Positions 1 to 11,923 of a stretch of DNA of 64,000 nucleotides are shown here, piece by piece. The notes below the pieces were generated by a model. It was not told the origin of the DNA. It did no database searches and worked only from the letters and a program-made list of their open reading frames with translations. The DNA lies in the NCBI GenBank assembly GCA_024516155.1, contig JAJJXM010000012.1, positions 930,001 through 994,000 of the forward strand. The letters are read 5' to 3'. Each line of letters starts with the position of its first letter. Position 1 is the first letter of the stretch. The stretch is from Pyronema omphalodes. Taxonomy: Eukaryota; Ascomycota; Pezizomycetes; Pezizales; Pyronemataceae. Position numbers and translations under genes: made by a program.

Positions 1-322
1 GCCAGAAGTTGTTGATAACCGAGTTGACATCTCCCCGCGAAAAGCAAGTATATCACCGCTATCATATAACAATTCCCCATTACTGTTCATTAACCCTTCG
101 TTCATCATCAACGAATCACCACCCCCATCTATCAATATCCACCCTCTCTACCGTGCCACCTTTCAGTTTCCAAAAAAAAAAAAAAAACACCATTAGACTA
201 TGAAAGCTTGCGAACCATCTTTGATCCTTGGAGGAGGTTGATTGGAACGACTGTCTGTTGGCGGATTGTGAGGTGCCAAGGAACAAGGAACAAGGAACAA
301 GGGCCAAGGACCAAGGTATGTT

Positions 323-372
323 GCAGCATGCAGCATGCAGCATGCAGCAGGACGCAGCAAGACGCAGCAGGA
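323..372. repeat. GCAGCAT/GCAGCA microsatellite
   Basis: Tandem ATGCAGC-type units grade into ACGCAGCA units. This is a simple repeat with no coding context. Confidence 0.8.
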
Positions 373-1382
373 TCGGCGGTTCATGATTCACAGCCATACA
401 TCCACAGCCATCACTATCAGTCAGCCGCAAGCTGGGGGGGAGTTATATATAAGCTGCATATGACTGGTATGTATGTACAATTCATGATATATACATAGCT
501 CATCGTATTTTCTGGGGATTAGATGGAGTGTGTTTATATGCACGACAACTCCGGGAATCTGCTGGATCTGTTGGGTTTGTTGGCATGGGTGTATGGTGTA
601 TGGTGTATGGATGTCTGTACGGATGGATGTAATGTGTTGGTATGATATGGTATGGTATGGTATCGTATCGTATCTGAAACTATACGAATTGTATAAATAT
701 AAATACCACCACCATTTCTATTGAATTATATAGTTAAATACCATGATAAATATAACATATGATAAAAACATAGGATGGGTTGGTTGTGGTTGGAGATAAA
801 TTTAGGATTACTGTATCTATCAGTGCTTGTGCTTCGTCAACATTCCGAGATGAAATTGTATTTTTTATTATTATCGTATCATCGTATCATCGTATCATCG
901 TTTGTGTTTTCGATTTTTGGTTATTTTAAGGATAGACGTATGGATGGATGGATGTATGGATAGATAGATAGATTGATGATCAGCGCGATGGATGTACATA
1001 CATATGTAAATATGTGCTTTTAAAGATGATTAGATCTTGCAGATAAACCGCCAACTACCAACTGCCAACTACCAACTACCAACTAACGGTGTACAACCTC
1101 CAATACTTAACCACCGGCCCACAGCCCCACTACTCCGCGCGTCATGGATTCAACCGACTTCATCATATCATATCATAGACGCCGAGTATCTTCCACCAGA
1201 CCATCATACACGTCAGATAAACTTAAATAGTACATCATAGAGATGCCTCATCATCATCATCGTCATCGTCGTCGTGGTCATGTGTAACGCTATGAATGGC
1301 GCGTTTAAAAAAAGGATGTGCTGAATGTTAGAGTTGGATTGGAATCTATGTATGTATGTGCTTTGTGGTTGATTAATTTATC

Positions 1383-1435
<53 letters not shown>
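1383..1435. repeat. (GATTATG)n heptamer repeat
   Basis: About seven nearly perfect copies of the heptamer GATTATG lie in tandem. They are followed by degenerate GTATGGTT and CACCATCCATAT repeats to about 1570. Confidence 0.9.
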
Positions 1436-2703
1436 GCTGTATGGTTGTATGTGTATGGTTGTATCGTTGTATCACCATGCATCCATACCGCTGTACCGTT
1501 GTATAACCATCCACATCGTTGTATAACCATCCACATCGCTGTATCACCATCCATATCACCATCCAAATCAACCACACAACCGCACAACCGCACAACCTCA
1601 CAGTACAGCACCCCTAATAAAAATATTCACGCGCCGTATATATTTCGCAGCAACCAGCAACCAGCATCCAGCGGGTATGTACATAGCATGCGGCGTGTGG
1701 CGGGCGACGGGCGACGGGAAAACCCCATCTGCAGTCAAAAACACAATCGATGCGCCCACGATGCCTCTGGCCTGTAATTCCAGACCTCGATGAATTCGGA
1801 AGGTATAGTGTTATACATACCGACATACATATATAGATGGACCCTGCATTGACAACGTTCACGATGATGGCTGAACAGCACCGTATTTGAAGAACCAGAA
1901 ACGATGTAGATCGAGAGACAGAGAGGGAGGCAGCGAAGTTTATGTTATGGGTATCTAAAACTTTAGAAATTCGGAATTCGGAATTTGGAATTCTGTAAGA
2001 GCTTCGTTTGAAGATGGTTATAAGATATCACTGTGTTGATTTTTTTGATTTTTTTGATTTTTTTCGCGAGATGGACTTGTAAGTCTTCCTCTCCGGCCCC
2101 GGGATTTGGTCTCCAGGGCCGGGCTCCTTAGACTAGAGCTAATTAATCATAGTCTATAATCGTGTCGAGAGTCGAGACTCGAGTCATGATGGCGGAAAGC
2201 TGGGTGGGAGTCACAGCATAGCACAGCGACAGCGACAGCATAGCGACAAACCAGACTCCTCCTGCATCCCCAAAATCCCAAAAAAAGAATCGCTATATTC
2301 CAAACAAAAAACACTATACAAAACCTCCAAGCAGCAGCAGCATTTATACAAAAAAGAACCAGAAACCCCAACACCAACACCGACACCACCACCAACACCA
2401 ACACCGACACCGACACCGCCACCCATAACACCCATAACACCGAGGTAGATGTAACACCCCCCATCGCTCCTCATTATCCATCACCTAACCGCATCCCGAG
2501 CCAAACCTCTAAGATGTTCCTCCCGTATCATTTCCGCCAGTAGTCTCGCCCGCATCTGTTTTGTCATCCCGGCTCCATTCATCGTTAATGACATCTGCTT
2601 TGCGTAGCGACAGATATGTTCTTCTGACGGGGCGGCGGTTGTTGTATTCTGGGTTCTTGAGGAGCTGTGTATTTTTTTGGCGTTAGACGCGTGGGTGTCA
2701 AAG

Positions 2704-2714
2704 GGGAGGGAGAG

Positions 2715-2745
<31 letters not shown>

Positions 2746-2779
2746 GGGGACGGGGGGGACGGGGGGGGGGGGGGGGGGT
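2704..2779. repeat. G-rich tract, (GGGGGGGAC)n and oligo-G
   Basis: Runs of seven to eight G separated by AC repeat about five times and end in an uninterrupted run of about 18 G. This could form G-quadruplexes on the + strand, and it is also a place where assembly length is unreliable. Confidence 0.85.
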
Positions 2780-3804
2780 GGGGGGAGGAAGGAAAATGAC
2801 GTACTGAGAGGGTTCGAGATCGAACATTTTGAATTCTGAGGTGAAGGTTGGTTTATTTGCTGCTGCGGCGGCGGGGGAATTCGTCGTGGTCGTCGTGGTC
2901 GTGGTGGTCGTTGTCGCAGTCGCGGTTTCTGGGGTCTGCGTCGGATGAGGAGCTGTTGCTTCGGATGGCCAGGGTCTTCGGCGCGTTAGCTACCAGTTTT
3001 GGAGTTTCGACTTTCAACTTTCAACTTTCGACTTTCAACTTTTCGGCTGCGGGGTTTCCAGGGTAACTAGTATGGTAAGTAGGTAAACTTACTTGCTTGG
3101 CGCGGGAGATGGGATGGTCATTTCTGTTGTATATAAGTAGGTAGTTTGGATGATGATGAAGCTGCTGTGATGTGATGAGGTATGTATGTAAGTACGCCAG
3201 AGTTCGCGCGGAAAAAAAATCTAGTGGAAGGTCAAGTATGGAAGAAAATTCGATGATGAGCAGCTTTTGTTCTGGCGCGAAAAAGGCTGGGATTGGATAA
3301 ACATAAAAAAGTGGAGATAAATTCAATTTTCTTTTTTGTTTTTTTTTTTTCTGTGAGCTTAGGAATGTGAAACCATAAATCTATTTGGTCGAGGTACGTA
3401 CAGTAAACGCTGATCGGCACGGGTGACCGGACGTGTCCGGAAATTACCGGGATCAAAACGCGAAACATATCGAGTCATGGCCTCATGGGCGAGTTGATGT
3501 TTTGACAGCAGCCAGATATCGACAGAGTCTACCGGAATACATATGTTATGATTAGAAAGATACGGCACTGAAATGAGGTCCAGGTTATAGAAACGATAGC
3601 CGGTCAATACCACGCAGGACCAAGTCAACGTTAAAAACTGCGAAAAATGGATATGTATCAATGAATCCAGTTTATCCATGAAAAACTCTTGTCAAAAAGC
3701 GACTTATCTTCCCCCAAAATCTCGGAAATCCCGGCAATCTTTCTATACCCAGAACAATTGAATACATAGATAAAAAAACCACTAATTCAATAGTAGCCCA
3801 GAAA

Positions 3805-3822
3805 CCCCCCCCCCCCCCCCCC
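3805..3822. repeat. Oligo-C tract (18 nt)
   Basis: An uninterrupted C homopolymer is followed by GGTTC. It resembles the C tracts at 4666-4685 and 4972-4986, each of which also ends in CCGG. Confidence 0.85.
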
Positions 3823-4169
3823 GGTTCTACAATTCTGCAATGCAACACTCAAATCCATTACACACAGCACACTGCAGCAGTCACCAAACTCAACAGCACC
3901 ATAACGATAGGGCTGGACGCTGAACAATCTAACCATTCCAACCGTCGATCCAATAAAAAAAAAAAACACCTTTGTTGATCCTTTCAAGTTTCCCTATGGA
4001 TCTGTGTAATTAAAAAAAAAAAGCCCCCGTTGATCAAATTCCCATAAAATCCCATAAAATCCCATGAATCCCATGAATCCCATGAGAAAAACCCCATATC
4101 TCCAAAACAACCGTCGATCTCCCGTCTAATATATATATATCATCAAAGCCCATGTCGATCATCTATCTA

Positions 4170-4536
4170 CAGTCGAACCTCTTTATAAGAGTACGCTGGG
4201 ACCGGAGGGGTGTACTCTTATAATGACGAAACTCTTCGGGACAGGTTGGCTTGGCGCGAGTGATCGCTTGAGACCCGGCGCGCTGGGGGTGGTGTGTGCC
4301 GCCCCTCAGCCCCAAGGTAGTGCATTAGCGCCACCTTGACACGAGTATACCCTGCTCAGCACCTTCGCCCATACCTCTATCTTAAGAGTATGCTAACAAT
4401 TTTTCGCATTTCCTTAAGAGTATTTTAGTATCGAGGTTACTCTTATTTGCCATACAAAAATCGTCGGGACCACGGCTATGCACTCTTATGAAGAGGTTAT
4501 TCTTATAATTGGTACGCTTATAAAAAGGTTCGACTG
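4170..4536. mobile_element. TA-flanked MITE, Tc1/mariner-pogo-like
   Basis: The left end begins CAGTCGAACCTCTTTATAAG and the right end, read on the minus strand, begins CAGTCGAACCTTTTTATAAG. The terminal inverted repeats match at about 22 of 24 positions. A TA dinucleotide flanks each end (4168-4169 and 4537-4538), as expected for the TA duplication of Tc1/mariner/pogo elements. The element is 367 bp and has no transposase frame, so it is non-autonomous. Internal CTCTTATAA motifs recur in both orientations. Assignment to the superfamily is inference from the TIR and the TA duplication. Confidence 0.85.
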
Positions 4537-4665
4537 TACCTAAATCACTAAGAACCATTAAACAAAGGCCTTGAAAATATCTTTCACGATCTTGAGGCTT
4601 ATAAACATCCTTCACGATTCTGAGGCTTATCATCAAGATTCAGGATGAAGTCTATGTACACTCCA

Positions 4666-4685
4666 CCCCCCCCCCCCCCCCCCCC
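4666..4685. repeat. Oligo-C tract (20 nt)
   Basis: C homopolymer ending in CCGG, without coding context. Confidence 0.85.
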
Positions 4686-4971
4686 GGTATTCTCACTCGA
4701 CTTGCTGCGAAGTGTGTTTCCATACAGTTACACAGCTCCGAGGACACTAAAGTCCTGGGGGAGCTGCTAGAGCCCGCTAATAGCACGCACCAATTCTCGA
4801 GCCGTATATATACCATACATACGAAGAATAAAACCCGTGATCGTGAACACATACCGAAAACGTCCAGGAATTTAAGACAGTGGAGAAACAAAACAAAAAT
4901 AGAGAGAAAACGGTTAGGAGGATATGTTTTGGGAATTGTTACCCTCCCCCACTTACCCTCCCTCCCACCCA

Positions 4972-4986
4972 CCCCCCCCCCCCCCC
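4972..4986. repeat. Oligo-C tract (15 nt)
   Basis: C homopolymer preceded by CCTCCCTCCCACCCA and ending in CCGGCC. Confidence 0.85.
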
Positions 4987-5774
4987 GGCCGCCACCGGTT
5001 AAGATGTACCGAAAGCGGGTGCGGGTGACGGTGGTCCCAAGACCGATATAAACGAACTACGGAGCCTACGGAGCCTAAGCTAAGGACACGGAATATACCG
5101 GTGAACACTGGTGACTGGGGATGACTACATATTGAGATAAATCAGAGCTTTGTATTTACAGTCGCGGAATGTTATGACCAAGGTCCAAGGGCTTAGATGA
5201 GGGTTGGGATCAGAAACTATCGATATCTGAGCGTGCGATTTGTTTTCCAAAGTGTAGTTTATGTGTTTGATCGGACAGCATAGCTGCGTGCAAGGTATTT
5301 ACGTATGTACGAGTATCGCGCACTGTGCTTTGATTCTTTGAAGACCGACCAGGAGCCCCGCAAGTTCAAGCGACAGTCCGTGATTTCGATCCTCCTTTGT
5401 ATTTTGTATCGCCAAGCTCCAGTTGCTCATCCATCCTAACCTCCCCGCATAACCCCATTCCCCAAATAAAATCCCTGACTTTCCTTAGCTCCCGCTATGG
5501 CTGCATATTGGCGTTCATACATGTGTATGTATGTACCTCCTTTCCAGAAAAAACAAACCGCCCCCAAGGTTCAGACCCCCGGATTTTAGTGGTGCGCACG
5601 TACATGCGCACCACAGACCCTCTGTCGGATCAATCCAGCGCGGGGCTAGCCGAGATCAGCGGTAGCTCGATGAGCGCCGAGATCGGGCTATACTGTAGTG
5701 GCATCAACAATGCATCGTGAAGATGAAGGATCAAAGCACCAGACCATAACAAAGAGGAGAAGAAGAAAATCGTG

Positions 5775-5781
5775 TATAAAA
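5775..5781 (+). promoter_or_regulatory. Possible TATA element of the chitin-binding protein gene
   Basis: TATAAAA lies about 120 nt upstream of the ATG at 5897, leaving room for a typical fungal 5' leader. It is assigned by motif and position only. Confidence 0.45.
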
Positions 5782-5824
5782 CTCCCCTTCTTCCTTCCTT
5801 CTCCTTCTGATTTTTAGTATCATC

Positions 5825-5851
5825 CAACAACAACAACAACAACAACAACAA
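5825..5851 (+). repeat. (CAA)9 repeat in the probable 5' leader
   Basis: Nine CAA units lie 45-72 nt upstream of the ATG at 5897. Unstructured CAA-rich leaders are known to favour efficient translation, so the repeat may be relevant to expression; that is inference. Confidence 0.8.
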
Positions 5852-5896
5852 AGCTCATCTACTCTTTCAATAAACAAACCACCAAACTCAATCAAT

Positions 5897-6229
5897 ATGC
5901 AGTTCTCTACCATTGCTACTCTCTTCGCTCTTACTGCCACCGCTCTTGGTGCCGCTGTCGGAACGTGAGTTTCCTCCCCCTCCTCTACTTCTTCTTCATG
6001 AAGCGGCCGGAAATAATATACCCTTGGAATAATTTTCTGACAAGCAAACAGCTGCCCCGAGTGGCGCGAGGATGCCCACACCCTCCTCCCCGACGACTCC
6101 GACTGCACCATCTTCTGGAAGTGCAACCCCCAGGGACCCGTCATGATTCCCTGCCCTGAGGGACTTTTCTTCGCCACCCAGCACAACTGGTGTGACTACA
6201 AGGAGAACGCCATCTGCTACAAGAACTAG
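5897..6229 (+). CDS. Small secreted chitin-binding (CBM14/peritrophin-A) protein
   Basis: The two exons are 5897-5964 and 6052-6229, separated by an 87-bp intron (GTGAGT donor, CAAACAG acceptor), and encode 81 residues. Residues 1 to about 19 form a signal peptide with a hydrophobic core. The mature part is a single chitin-binding type-2 module. Its six cysteines (24, 41, 47, 57, 70, 78) follow the family spacing, with the aromatic IFWKC segment and a CPEGLFF motif. Family knowledge: such modules bind chitin, and in fungi Avr4-like members shield hyphal chitin from host chitinases. A cell-wall or apoplastic role is inferred. The gene has a TATA-like box and a CAA-rich leader, suggesting strong expression. 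It stands alone, and the nearest gene-like sequence is over 1 kb away. The start is unambiguous because it opens the signal peptide. Confidence 0.92.
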
Positions 6230-7199
6230 ATGGTTTTAGATTGATCAGTTTTGCATTCGTTGAGTTTTTGGGAGGAGCAGGGGCATGGCGATGGAATATG
6301 GAGGGATATTATAATATGCTGTAAATCTAATATATAATCTTTTGAAACTTGTAAAAAAACTTGCGGAAAGAGTGTCTTGGGATGAATAGGTGGAATACTT
6401 GGGACGTAAATGTCCAGGTGATGTGATAATCGTAATAAAAATCCGCTCAATCGTCTTTGGGAATACTTTTTCAAATACCCGCAAGCCAGTATAATTCCCG
6501 GTACTCAAAATCCCTATCAGGAAGACTCAATCTTTCCTCGAGCCACTAAGATACCTTTGATCTTAAAGAAGCAATACTTTAGGCCCTCAGCATGAAGTTA
6601 GCTATAACATACACCTGCGTGAGTAAAGTATGAGAAGTTGGGAACACCCTTATGCACCAGATCATTATGTACATCAACATCACTAAACTCGACACGCACC
6701 GTCACTCGCTACGTATGTTTGACATCAGCCTTTCTAAACTTATCTCTCCACACATTCACTACACGTAAAACTGAAGCTCGGTATTGGCGGATGGATAGAT
6801 ACTGAAGTTAAGATTATCGGAAATTATATAAACCTCCTTTTTTCTATTTATTTATTTATTTATTTGGTGTTTTTGTTTTTATTTCTGTGATTATATGGGT
6901 TAAGCTTTTTTTTTTTCTTTTTTTTTCGTTGTAAATTAGCTTGCCAAGATTACTTTAAACGAGAAGGAGTATGATGACAGATGTGACTGGAATACTATGG
7001 GGTTAATTTTGGAACGGGTATTGCATGAGCTTAGTTGAACTTTCGCTGCGCTGCTCAGTGCTGTCTTTATGCATATACGCATATACGCATCTATGCATCC
7101 CTCCTCCCCGCCGCCGAAGCTGCATACATTTTTATACCTACTTCTTCTAGAACCTTCCCTACACAAAAATCCAAAAGCCAAGAAAAAACGAATCTCCAA
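6230..7199. other. Intergenic, no gene seen
   Basis: This includes the probable 3' untranslated region of the chitin-binding gene, a (TTTA)n stretch near 6845-6863 and T-rich tracts near 6905-6928. No reading frame has coding character. Confidence 0.6.
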
Positions 7200-7626
7200 A
7201 TCTCCAAATCTCCAACTCAACCCTCTCACCTACCCCGCACAGTGTCCAATAACACAATATATCTCGACCCCTGAGAAGTTTTTGAAAGAATCTGACAGGG
7301 GGGGTGCTGAGGACTGGTTCTTCCCAGCTGCAGTCTTTTTCTTCTCCTGACCCGCTCCTTTCTCCTCTTCTTCTCTTCTTCACCCGCGTCTGCTGCAACA
7401 ACCCGCATCATCATGTATCATCAATAACTATCAACGACTCTATCATCAGCGATCATCTAATGAGAATCCGACTACGGATTAAGAAAACCTACGAAGGTAA
7501 GGAAAGGAAGATATCAGAGATATACAAATGTAAGTACGCCATGTATGTTGGTTAAAGGTTATAACAGTCGATACGTGTTTAAAAAAGGAAGCTTACTGAC
7601 GCTGACGCTGATGTTATATTGTTTAG

Positions 7627-7800
7627 AGATTTCTTGATATCAATTAAATGAAGAATGCATAAGGAGTCGGTTTATCGTGTGAGCCGACCTACTATGCTTA
7701 ATGATATTTTTGTTGGGATAAGAAAGGTCGGTGGGTACCTGAGTGGTTTATTGAGCTGATTAGTGGATGAAGTTTACTGATGAATGGTGTTTAGTGATTT
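7627..7800 (+). other. Decayed exon-like modules preceding pseudogene A
   Basis: Bases 7627-7728 resemble the start of exon 4 of the gene at 21224-22693 (the RFIDNQINNA region), joined directly to its exon 3 (the VYRMSRPTTLDDIV region). Both are full of stops and substitutions. Two further weak matches to the exon 4 start follow, at about 7744 and 7792, with TTTAG-like acceptor sequence before them. They look like relics of repeated exon units. Confidence 0.5.
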
Positions 7801-7957
7801 TTCTATGATTAGAGAAATATTGCAATTCCACTTGGAATCTTCGAACCATCAAAAAACGATGCAGCAAGTAAGTCACTACACCATTCCATCATATCCGCAC
7901 CTAAATCCTACCAACATTCCTTAGCAGTTTACTAATTCCTAATCATCAGCAAGAATC

Positions 7958-8905
7958 GCTGTCAAGATATTGTCGACAAAGCCCTTGCGAACGGATTGCA
8001 TCCAACACACACATCGACAGCTTTGCCGATAATCAGACCAATGATCTCCGGGCGCTGGAGAACTTGTTTGTTGGCAATGCGCTCAGATTCAAGAAGGTGC
8101 ATGCTTGTGAGGATACAAACACCCTGCCTATTCCCGATGATCAGATTCGAATTCGGGAGAGATTGATCAAATCGATCCGCGACGGCGCTTCGGTATTCGA
8201 CATGCCGGACACCACTCCCTTAGCTCATTAGAAGCACCAGCTCCAGAATCCATAAGCCAGAAATCCTACGGATCGCAGACCAGTTCCTGGTAAGTTTAAC
8301 ACTCTCGATGTACTGACGGATTCTGACATAAATTCCAGGCTGCATTAAAGAAGATCCACACCAAGGGACCTGACGAGTCGGTGGGTGGCTATATATGTCT
8401 TCGAGGTCCGTTTTGATACCATTTGCGAGGTTCTGAGGGTAAGTTTCCTTTCCGCTGTAATCCCTATAGTGATTCGGCAAGCTAACAGCGACGCAGAAGT
8501 GCAAGGGGTCGGTTTACCGAATGAGCCGATCTACTACACTGGACGATATCGTTGTCGATCCTAGAAAGATACGGCAGGTGAGTACTCCATCAATCTGATT
8601 CGTACTAGAATTCTACTAATATTATTTAGCGGTTTATCGATAATCAAATAAATAATGCAAAGAAGAAGCGCGACGGTAAGGAGCTCAAGTAGCTCCGACT
8701 GGCATATCATGAGAAGGAAATAGGGTATTACTGTCGGTTGCGCTATGAGCCCGATGTTAATGACGGGGGGACGATGACGAACGTTATGACGAGTCCCAGA
8801 GCCGCCGTGAGAAGCGCAAGGCAGTCACTGCCCAGCCAATGAACAACAAGCGCACACCTGGTGTCGTTTCCATCAAGCTCAGATTAACTGACCGCGATTC
8901 CTGCG
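7958..8905 (+). pseudogene. Pseudogene A, decayed copy of the gene at 21224-22693
   Basis: The order of exons and introns matches the intact-looking gene: the end of exon 1 (about 7958-8292), exon 2 (about 8338-8437), exon 3 (about 8498-8578) and exon 4 (about 8631-8870). The introns between them are also recognisably related. Disabling changes include a TAG at 8229-8231 where the intact gene has TGG, a six-base repeat in the GATTCGAATTCGGGAG stretch, an indel in exon 2 (CTATATATG) and a TAG in exon 4 where the intact gene has CGG. Similarity ends soon after the CACACCTGGTGTCG segment. The 5' two thirds of exon 1 are missing. Confidence 0.8.
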
Positions 8906-10188
8906 ACTATGCTATTAATTGGGTGTTACATCAGAATAGAAAGCAACAATGCTAACGGCTACCGATTCAGCTGCGGTATCTCATATGAAAGCTAGCATCA
9001 TCATCGTCGGTGATGCTGATGATGCTGATGATGCTGATGGGGCATATGGGAGGATACTATTACACACCCTAAATTCAATATATCATTATTTAAACCTGCA
9101 AGAACTATGCAAGGAGGGGTTTTGTGATGAACAGTTGAAATAGTTGAGGATAACATGTCCGGAATGAGTAAACCTGTCCGGTCGGTTTGAAGAGCACCTC
9201 TGCTCTCCTTCTTTTGTTTTCGAAAACTTCGTAATATTCAACGTAACATGTAATATTTACCCCACTCCACTACCTCACCCTCCCACCCCATCATTACTCG
9301 TACCAACACTATCACTGCATCCATGGTATTTTGCTAGTCATACGCCATCACTCGTGATATTGGATATTGGATATTTTTTACCCTAATTCAACTGACAAAT
9401 TTATCCCGTCCGGACTGAATGTAATCAGACTGAAGATCTTTTTCGATGGATTCTCGAGTTGATATTATATATACTTGTCATTAATGGCAGATTAAGTTGG
9501 TCATACCCTCACTTCTGAGAACGGTCAAGAATTAATCAATCGGTAGATGATGTCTCTTGGGTCGTGAAGAGTAGCATGGTTTTGAACGTGATCGAACTAT
9601 TGATTCGGAACGAGTTCTTATTATAGTTTTGTTGTATCCTCGCACCGCCACCTACATAGTTGTTCAATCCTTATTATGCACTGCATCGCCTTTCCTATGC
9701 ATTTCCAGTACTGTTGCCTGAACTATGCGCTTAGGCATCTCCATGCATTTCAATCCGCTGCCGCATATGTAGCAGAACCTTACTTTGTATACATAAACTC
9801 GCTGCGCCATCGCCAAGAAAACATGTGTCCAACTCAACCCGATCACTCACACTACAAAGCGTCCAGCAACACAACATATCTCGACCCCTGAAAAGTTTTT
9901 GAAAAATTCTGACAGGGAAAACTAATGACTACCTCTCTGTCAGCCCACACCTGTCTTCTCCCATCCCGCACCCATCCCATCTTCTTCACCAACCAACCGC
10001 GTCTTCATCATCAATAACAACTCTATCATCCAACTATGGATCCGTAATGCACCGAGCATACAAAAGAAAGAATGTAAAGTAGTTGAAAAGCAATTTAACT
10101 GGAGCTTGGAATTCTTCTGGAGTTAAGAGTAGTAAGTATTCCCCCGAATCAGCTCCTTTTCCAGAGGGAGCCTACTGACGCTGTTTAG

Positions 10189-10690
10189 CGTTTCATTGAT
10201 AACTAAAGCAACAAAGCAAAGAACGAGTCGAAGGAATCAGGTTACTAGACTGGACTATATTATTGCTGGGCTTAGGAAGATACGTAGGTAATTGTTCCAT
10301 TGAGCTCAGTAGTGCTTGAAGCTTACTGATGGCATTTAGTGCTTTATCGATAACCGGAGTTTTGGATGACGGAATTCCATTTGATATGGCGGAAATATGC
10401 GGCAGGTAAGTTATTCCTTATGTTAAGCTTATGTGCGGATGAAGCTTACTGATGCTATTCAGCGCTTTATTGATAGTCAAATCAATGACGCTACAAAGAA
10501 GAGGGACGGAAAGGAATTGAAGAGACTGCGACTTGCATACCATGCTGGACAATATCGTTGCTTATCCTGGAAAGATGTGGCAGGTAATAACTTCCTCCGC
10601 AGTACTACCTGTGTCTGCATATTATTAACATGATTTAACGGTTTATCAATAATCAGATAAACAACGCGAAGAAGAAGAGAAATTGTTTGT
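10189..10690 (+). other. Series of four exon-like modules
   Basis: Four segments begin with a variant of CGGTTTATCGATAATCA, at about 10189, 10340, 10463 and 10639. The first three end with a variant of CCTAGAAAGATGCGGCAG followed by GTAA or GTAG. Each is preceded by TTTAG/TTCAG-like and CTGATG/CTAAC-like sequence and followed by a donor-like GTAA, so they resemble exons separated by short introns. Module 3 (10463-10583) is the best preserved: it has an open frame starting RFIDSQINDATKKRDGKELK, followed by a segment resembling exon 3 of the gene at 21224-22693. The units look like iterated duplications of that gene's exon 3/exon 4 region and are now decayed. Confidence 0.55.
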
Positions 10691-11505
10691 CGGGACTTCT
10701 ACAAGATAAAGAAGGTGCATGCTCGTGAGAATACAAATTCTCTGCCTATTCCCAATGATCAGATTCGGGAGAGATTGATCAAATCGATCCGCGACAGCGC
10801 TTCGGTGTTCGACATGCCGGACACCACTCCCTTAGCTCATTGGAAGCACCGGCTCCAGAATCCATAAGCCAGAAATCCTACGGATCGCAGAGCAGTTCCT
10901 GGTAAGTTGAACACTCTCGAAGTTTTGACAAATCCTGACACAAATTCCAGGCTGCATTAAAGAAGATCCATACTAAGGGACCTGACGAGTCGGTGGGTGG
11001 CTATGTCTTCTGTCTTCGACGTCCGTTTCGACACCATTTGCGAAGTACTGAGGGTAAGTTTCCTTTGCCCTGTAATCCCGACAATGATCCGGCAAGCTAA
11101 CGGCGACGCAGAAGTGCAAGGGGTCGGTCTGTAGCTACCGAATGAGCCGACTTGCTACACTGGACGATATCGTTGCCGATCCTAGAAAGATACGGCAGGT
11201 GAGTTACTCCATCCAATGCAATGCGTTTCTGAATTCTACTGACATTATTTAGCAGTTTATCGATGATCGGATCAATAATGTAAAGAAGAAGCGCGACGGT
11301 AAGGAGCTTAAGCGGCTCCGAATGGCATACCATGAGAAAGAAATAGGGTATTCCAGTCGGTTGCGCTAGGGAACGACGATGAAGAGGAACGTTACGAGGA
11401 TGAGCCTCACGGCTGTCGTAGGCTCGTACGAAGCGCAAGGCAGCTCAGTCACCGCTCAGCCAATGAACAACAAGCGCACACCTGGTGTCGTTTCCATCCA
11501 GCTCA
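10690..11505 (+). pseudogene. Pseudogene B, decayed copy of the gene at 21224-22693
   Basis: It retains the end of exon 1 (to about 10900), exon 2 (about 10951-11053), exon 3 (about 11112-11197) and part of exon 4 (about 11253-11500) in the same order as the intact-looking gene. The Trp codon lost in copy A is still TGG here. Disabling changes include ATAAGCC inserted near the exon 1 end, an expanded GGTCTGTAGCTACCG stretch in exon 3, and frame shifts in exon 4 (GGTTGCGCTAGGGAACG). It starts further 3' in exon 1 than copy A. Confidence 0.8.
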
Positions 11506-11923
11506 GATCAACAGACCGCGGTTCCTGCGACTATGCTATTAATTGGGTGTTACATCAGAATAGAAAGCAATGATGCTAACCGCTACCGATTCAGCTGCGG
11601 TATGTCACATGAAAGCCAGCATCAGCACCGTCGGTGATGCTGATGATGCTTATGAGACATATGGAGGATACTATTACATACTGTAAATTTAATATATGAT
11701 TATTTAAACCTGCAAGAATTATGCAAGGAGGGGTTTTGTGATGAACAGTTGAAATAGTTGAGGATAACATGTCCGGAAAAAGTAAACCTGTCCGATCGGT
11801 TTGAAGAGCACCTCTTCTCTTGTTCTTTTGCTTTTCAACAACCTCGTAATAACCAATGCAACGTGTGATCTTTACCCCACCTCACCCTCCCACCCCATCA
11901 TTACTCGCACCAACACTATCACT

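Larger units (their letters stand above)
1..5774. other. Gene-poor, low-complexity region
   Basis: I find no convincing protein gene here. All open frames are short, lack a domain or splice structure, and mostly translate simple repeats. The stretch holds microsatellites, several G/C homopolymers, T-rich tracts near 2040-2065 and one MITE, listed separately. Undetected short or poorly conserved genes cannot be excluded. Confidence 0.6.
7200..9330. repeat. Segmental duplication, unit A
   Basis: This unit is recognisably the same as 9820-11923. Shared landmarks are ATATCTCGACCCCTGA and TCTGACAGGG at the left, the decayed gene in the middle, and a long right-hand block around 9080-9200 containing GCAAGGAGGGGTTTTGTGAT and GATAACATGTCCGGAA. 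At the right end both units have CAACACTATCACT. The copies differ by many substitutions and small indels, so the duplication is not recent. Borders are approximate. Confidence 0.8.
9820..11923. repeat. Segmental duplication, unit B
   Basis: This is the second unit of the tandem duplication described for 7200-9330, in the same orientation. It is interrupted or bounded at its right end by the hAT-like element that begins at 11924, just after CAACACTATCACT; unit A carries no element after the same words. It contains more exon-like modules than unit A. Confidence 0.8.
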
